A stretch of 10,407 nt of DNA from Neolecta irregularis DAH-3 (taxonomy: Eukaryota > Ascomycota > Neolectomycetes > Neolectales > Neolectaceae), in contig LXFE01000906.1 in the NCBI GenBank assembly GCA_001929475.1, forward strand, positions 1 through 10,407, read 5' to 3'. A program made the position numbers and the translations under genes. Of the stretch, positions 8,924 through 10,407 are shown piece after piece. The stretch's first letter is position 1. Every line of letters starts with the position of its first letter. The notes under the pieces were generated by a model. The model had not been told where the DNA came from. It worked only from the letters and a program-made list of their open reading frames with translations, and made no database searches.

Positions 8924-9659
8924 TCAGTGACAAATATTAATTACGCCTTTTAATATACCCCTGACAGAATTGAAAAGTAGTATTTCTTCTCCATGCTGAA
9001 GTCGTTCTTTGAAAACCTTTCCTTCAACAATTTTAACGCCCTTGATGGTTCCTTGGTCGAGTAGAGTTTTCCTCAACACTCCATCGAGCAAACCACACTC
9101 CAGTGGCGGAGTAATCCACTTTAGCTTCCTTAAGACCGCAAAATTCGTTATACTCCCTTCCGTAAGTTCATTCCTTTCATTCCATAACAACACTTCCTGA
9201 TTTCCCGTTATCTCGAAGCGTTCTCTGGCAGCGGTATAATGAGAGCGATAGGTAGTCTTGTTCTCTACAAAAGGACGAAAGTAATCGGGTATCGGCTCTG
9301 TATCAACAAACACCGTCCAAATGACATCGACCACCAGTGAAACTGGAAGCGGGGAGGAAGTAACTTGGATCGATGACTCTGAAACAACAAGTCTGAGCTA
9401 TTTCTCTTAGAATTAAAGGGTAGAATGTGGTTCTAGCCTTACTACGTGTTGTTGGCGTTGTTTCTTCGAGCGTTTTCTTTACTTTATCAAGATCGATGTT
9501 ATAATTTAGATTCTTTGCAGAATATAATAGCCGTTGAAGGTGAAGATGGAGTAAATAAAATGATTGTTCAAGTGAAGGGTCGTATAATATAGATTCAATC
9601 ATAGAAAACTGTTTCTCTGAGAGCGCCTTTAGCACTTGGTCTTTTGAAGGAAGACCCAT
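8924..9659 (-). CDS. Aminodeoxychorismate lyase-like class IV PLP enzyme (Abz2/PabC type)
   Basis: My preferred exons are 9659-9438 and 9397-8924, giving 231 aa. ADC lyase releases pyruvate from aminodeoxychorismate to make p-aminobenzoate for folate. Visible features are FSMIESILYDPSLEQSFYLL (18-37), as in fungal Abz2-type proteins, and VENKTTYRSHY with Lys121 as the likely PLP lysine. NERNELTEGSITN is the class IV E-x-x-x-x-N region, and PPLECGLLDGVLRKTLL follows it. The start at 9659 is the first in-frame ATG; further upstream the frame stays open but has no ATG. The intron is uncertain. A 40-nt GC-AG intron (9398-9437) gives TRSKLRLVVSESSIQV, which reads like the family strand. A 64-nt GT-AG intron (9379-9442) gives TRKSSIQV and also stays in frame. 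A branched-chain or D-amino-acid aminotransferase-like role cannot be excluded. It shares a 98-bp promoter with the U1-C gene. Confidence 0.77.
9398..9437 (-). other. Probable GC-AG intron in ADC lyase-like gene
   Basis: Donor AAG|GCTAGA and acceptor AAATAG give a 40-nt intron, phase 0, with TTCTAAG as a possible branch motif. It preserves more family-like sequence than the overlapping 64-nt GT-AG alternative, but the latter has a better pyrimidine-rich acceptor (TTGTTGTTTCAG). Confidence 0.5.
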
Positions 9660-9757
9660 TGATGTGTGACTTGTCGATGAGGAAATATTTGATGTCACGT
9701 TTTCCCATTCGAGTGACCTTCTTCTATCCTCATCCCAGGTCAACGTGAGGTTTGATA
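9660..9757. promoter_or_regulatory. Bidirectional promoter of ADC lyase-like gene and U1-C
   Basis: Only 98 bp separate the two start codons, so both promoters must overlap here. A CRE-like TGATGTCACG lies at 9689-9698, one mismatch from TGACGTCA over its first eight bases. That is too weak to call a site. Confidence 0.5.
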
Positions 9758-10344
9758 ATGCCCAAGGTGCCGTTCTTTCTTGTCCTTGATTTGTATTAAT
9801 CTCGCTGGATAGTTCTACTGTGATTACTGCGACGTTTACCTAACTCATGACTCTACCTCGGTTCGGAGAGCTCATAATCACGGAAGAGCACATATTCAAA
9901 ATGTGATAGATTATTATCTGAGTAAGACATTCATTGGACCGTTTTGTGATATTGTAGAAATCAGTCAAGAACAGTTACAGTCAAAGATCGATTCGATTAC
10001 TTCAGCTCACGATCTGAGTAAAACTCCTATCCAGCTTTATAATTTTGGTCAAGCACGTATGTTTTCACATTCCACTCCTTGAAAATATTTTGACTGGAAT
10101 AAGCAAAACCAGGAAAACCATTACCTCTTTCTCCGTTTACTATTCCTCGTATGTTTTCCTTTTGTCTTGAAGGCTACTGATAGTTTCAGCTGGGCCAGGC
10201 TTAGTTCCTTTTGGCTTTCCTACACCGCGACTTGGAAGCGCGATTCCCCCTCCTCCTTATCCTGGACAAGCACAGGCTACCTCGCAGATGCCTGTGGTAG
10301 GGGGCATGCCTATGCCAGGAGTAATACCGCAAGCCGGGTTTTAG
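9758..10344 (+). CDS. YHC1: U1 small nuclear ribonucleoprotein C
   Basis: Exons are 9758-9766, 9813-9921, 9958-10056, 10104-10148 and 10190-10344, giving 138 aa. U1-C stabilises base pairing between U1 snRNA and the 5' splice site. The N-terminus [17 protein letters not shown] is nearly invariant in the family. The zinc ligands Cys6, Cys9, His24 and His30 are all present, with [12 protein letters not shown] between and around the histidines. The helix after the finger ([15 protein letters not shown]) aligns with YYQKWMEEQAQSLID of the human protein only if the 36-nt intron 9922-9957 is removed. The C-terminal half is Pro/Gly/Met-rich ([14 protein letters not shown]), as usual. The first coding exon is just nine bases (Met-Pro-Lys). 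The other introns are 46, 47 and 41 nt, all GT-AG. Confidence 0.94.
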
Positions 10345-10407
10345 AAAATAAAAAGACAGCATATGTAACAAAGACCAATTTATATTAGCTATTTCTCGTC
10401 GTTAAAA

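Noticed and set aside
9660-9743. Longer N-terminus for the ADC lyase-like gene (TWDEDRRRSLEW...)
   Set aside because: The frame is open but has no ATG, only a non-ATG start. The first ATG at 9659 gives a sensible N-terminus.

Overview
This window looks like a compact, intron-rich fungal nuclear genome. It carries nine recognisable eukaryotic genes, almost all single-copy housekeeping genes. They are interrupted by 34 spliceosomal introns that I could place by protein continuity, all between 28 and 47 nt. Branch-point-like CTRAC/TTGAC/CTAAT motifs often sit about 5-15 nt before the acceptor. A cell-wall-integrity type MAP kinase with a TEY loop, an Lsb1/Pin3-type SH3 protein and an Abz2-like PLP enzyme point to Fungi. 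I cannot fix the lineage from sequence alone. No bacterial genes, mobile elements, CRISPR arrays or tRNA genes were found.

Layout: (1) 1-596 +, 3' part of an SH3-domain protein (Lsb1/Pin3-like). (2) 646-1339 -, EMC4, an ER membrane insertase subunit. (3) 1340-2272, a gene-poor AT-rich spacer. (4) 2273-3835 -, Slt2/Mpk1-type MAP kinase in eight exons. (5) 3836-4946, a spacer with one weak candidate spliced mini-gene at 3917-4190. (6) 4947-5579 +, MTH1/NUDT1-like Nudix hydrolase. (7) 5597-7070 -, cytosolic tryptophanyl-tRNA synthetase in eight exons. (8) 7071-7242, a bidirectional promoter with ~20-bp tandem repeats. (9) 7243-7977 +, Ups1/PRELI lipid-transfer protein. (10) 8184-8906 +, succinate dehydrogenase assembly factor 2 (Sdh5). 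(11) 8924-9659 -, aminodeoxychorismate lyase-like class IV PLP enzyme. (12) 9758-10344 +, U1 snRNP protein C.

The genes do not form a pathway. They are packed tail-to-tail with 17-49 bp gaps and head-to-head with 98-172 bp gaps. Ups1 and Sdh5 are both mitochondrial and adjacent on one strand, but I see no reason to call them co-regulated.

The most interesting signals concern splicing and base composition. Two introns, in TrpRS and PRELI, need a GC donor to keep conserved protein, and a third, in the ADC lyase, probably does. Two 36-nt introns contain no stop codon, so retention would insert 12 residues. One intron is only 28 nt. A strong optional intron near the end of the MAP kinase would swap its C-terminus. 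A GC-content peak is centred on the TrpRS/PRELI promoter with its repeat array. The Nudix enzyme lacks the two Asp residues that human MTH1 uses to read oxidised purines. I found no new multi-gene system.
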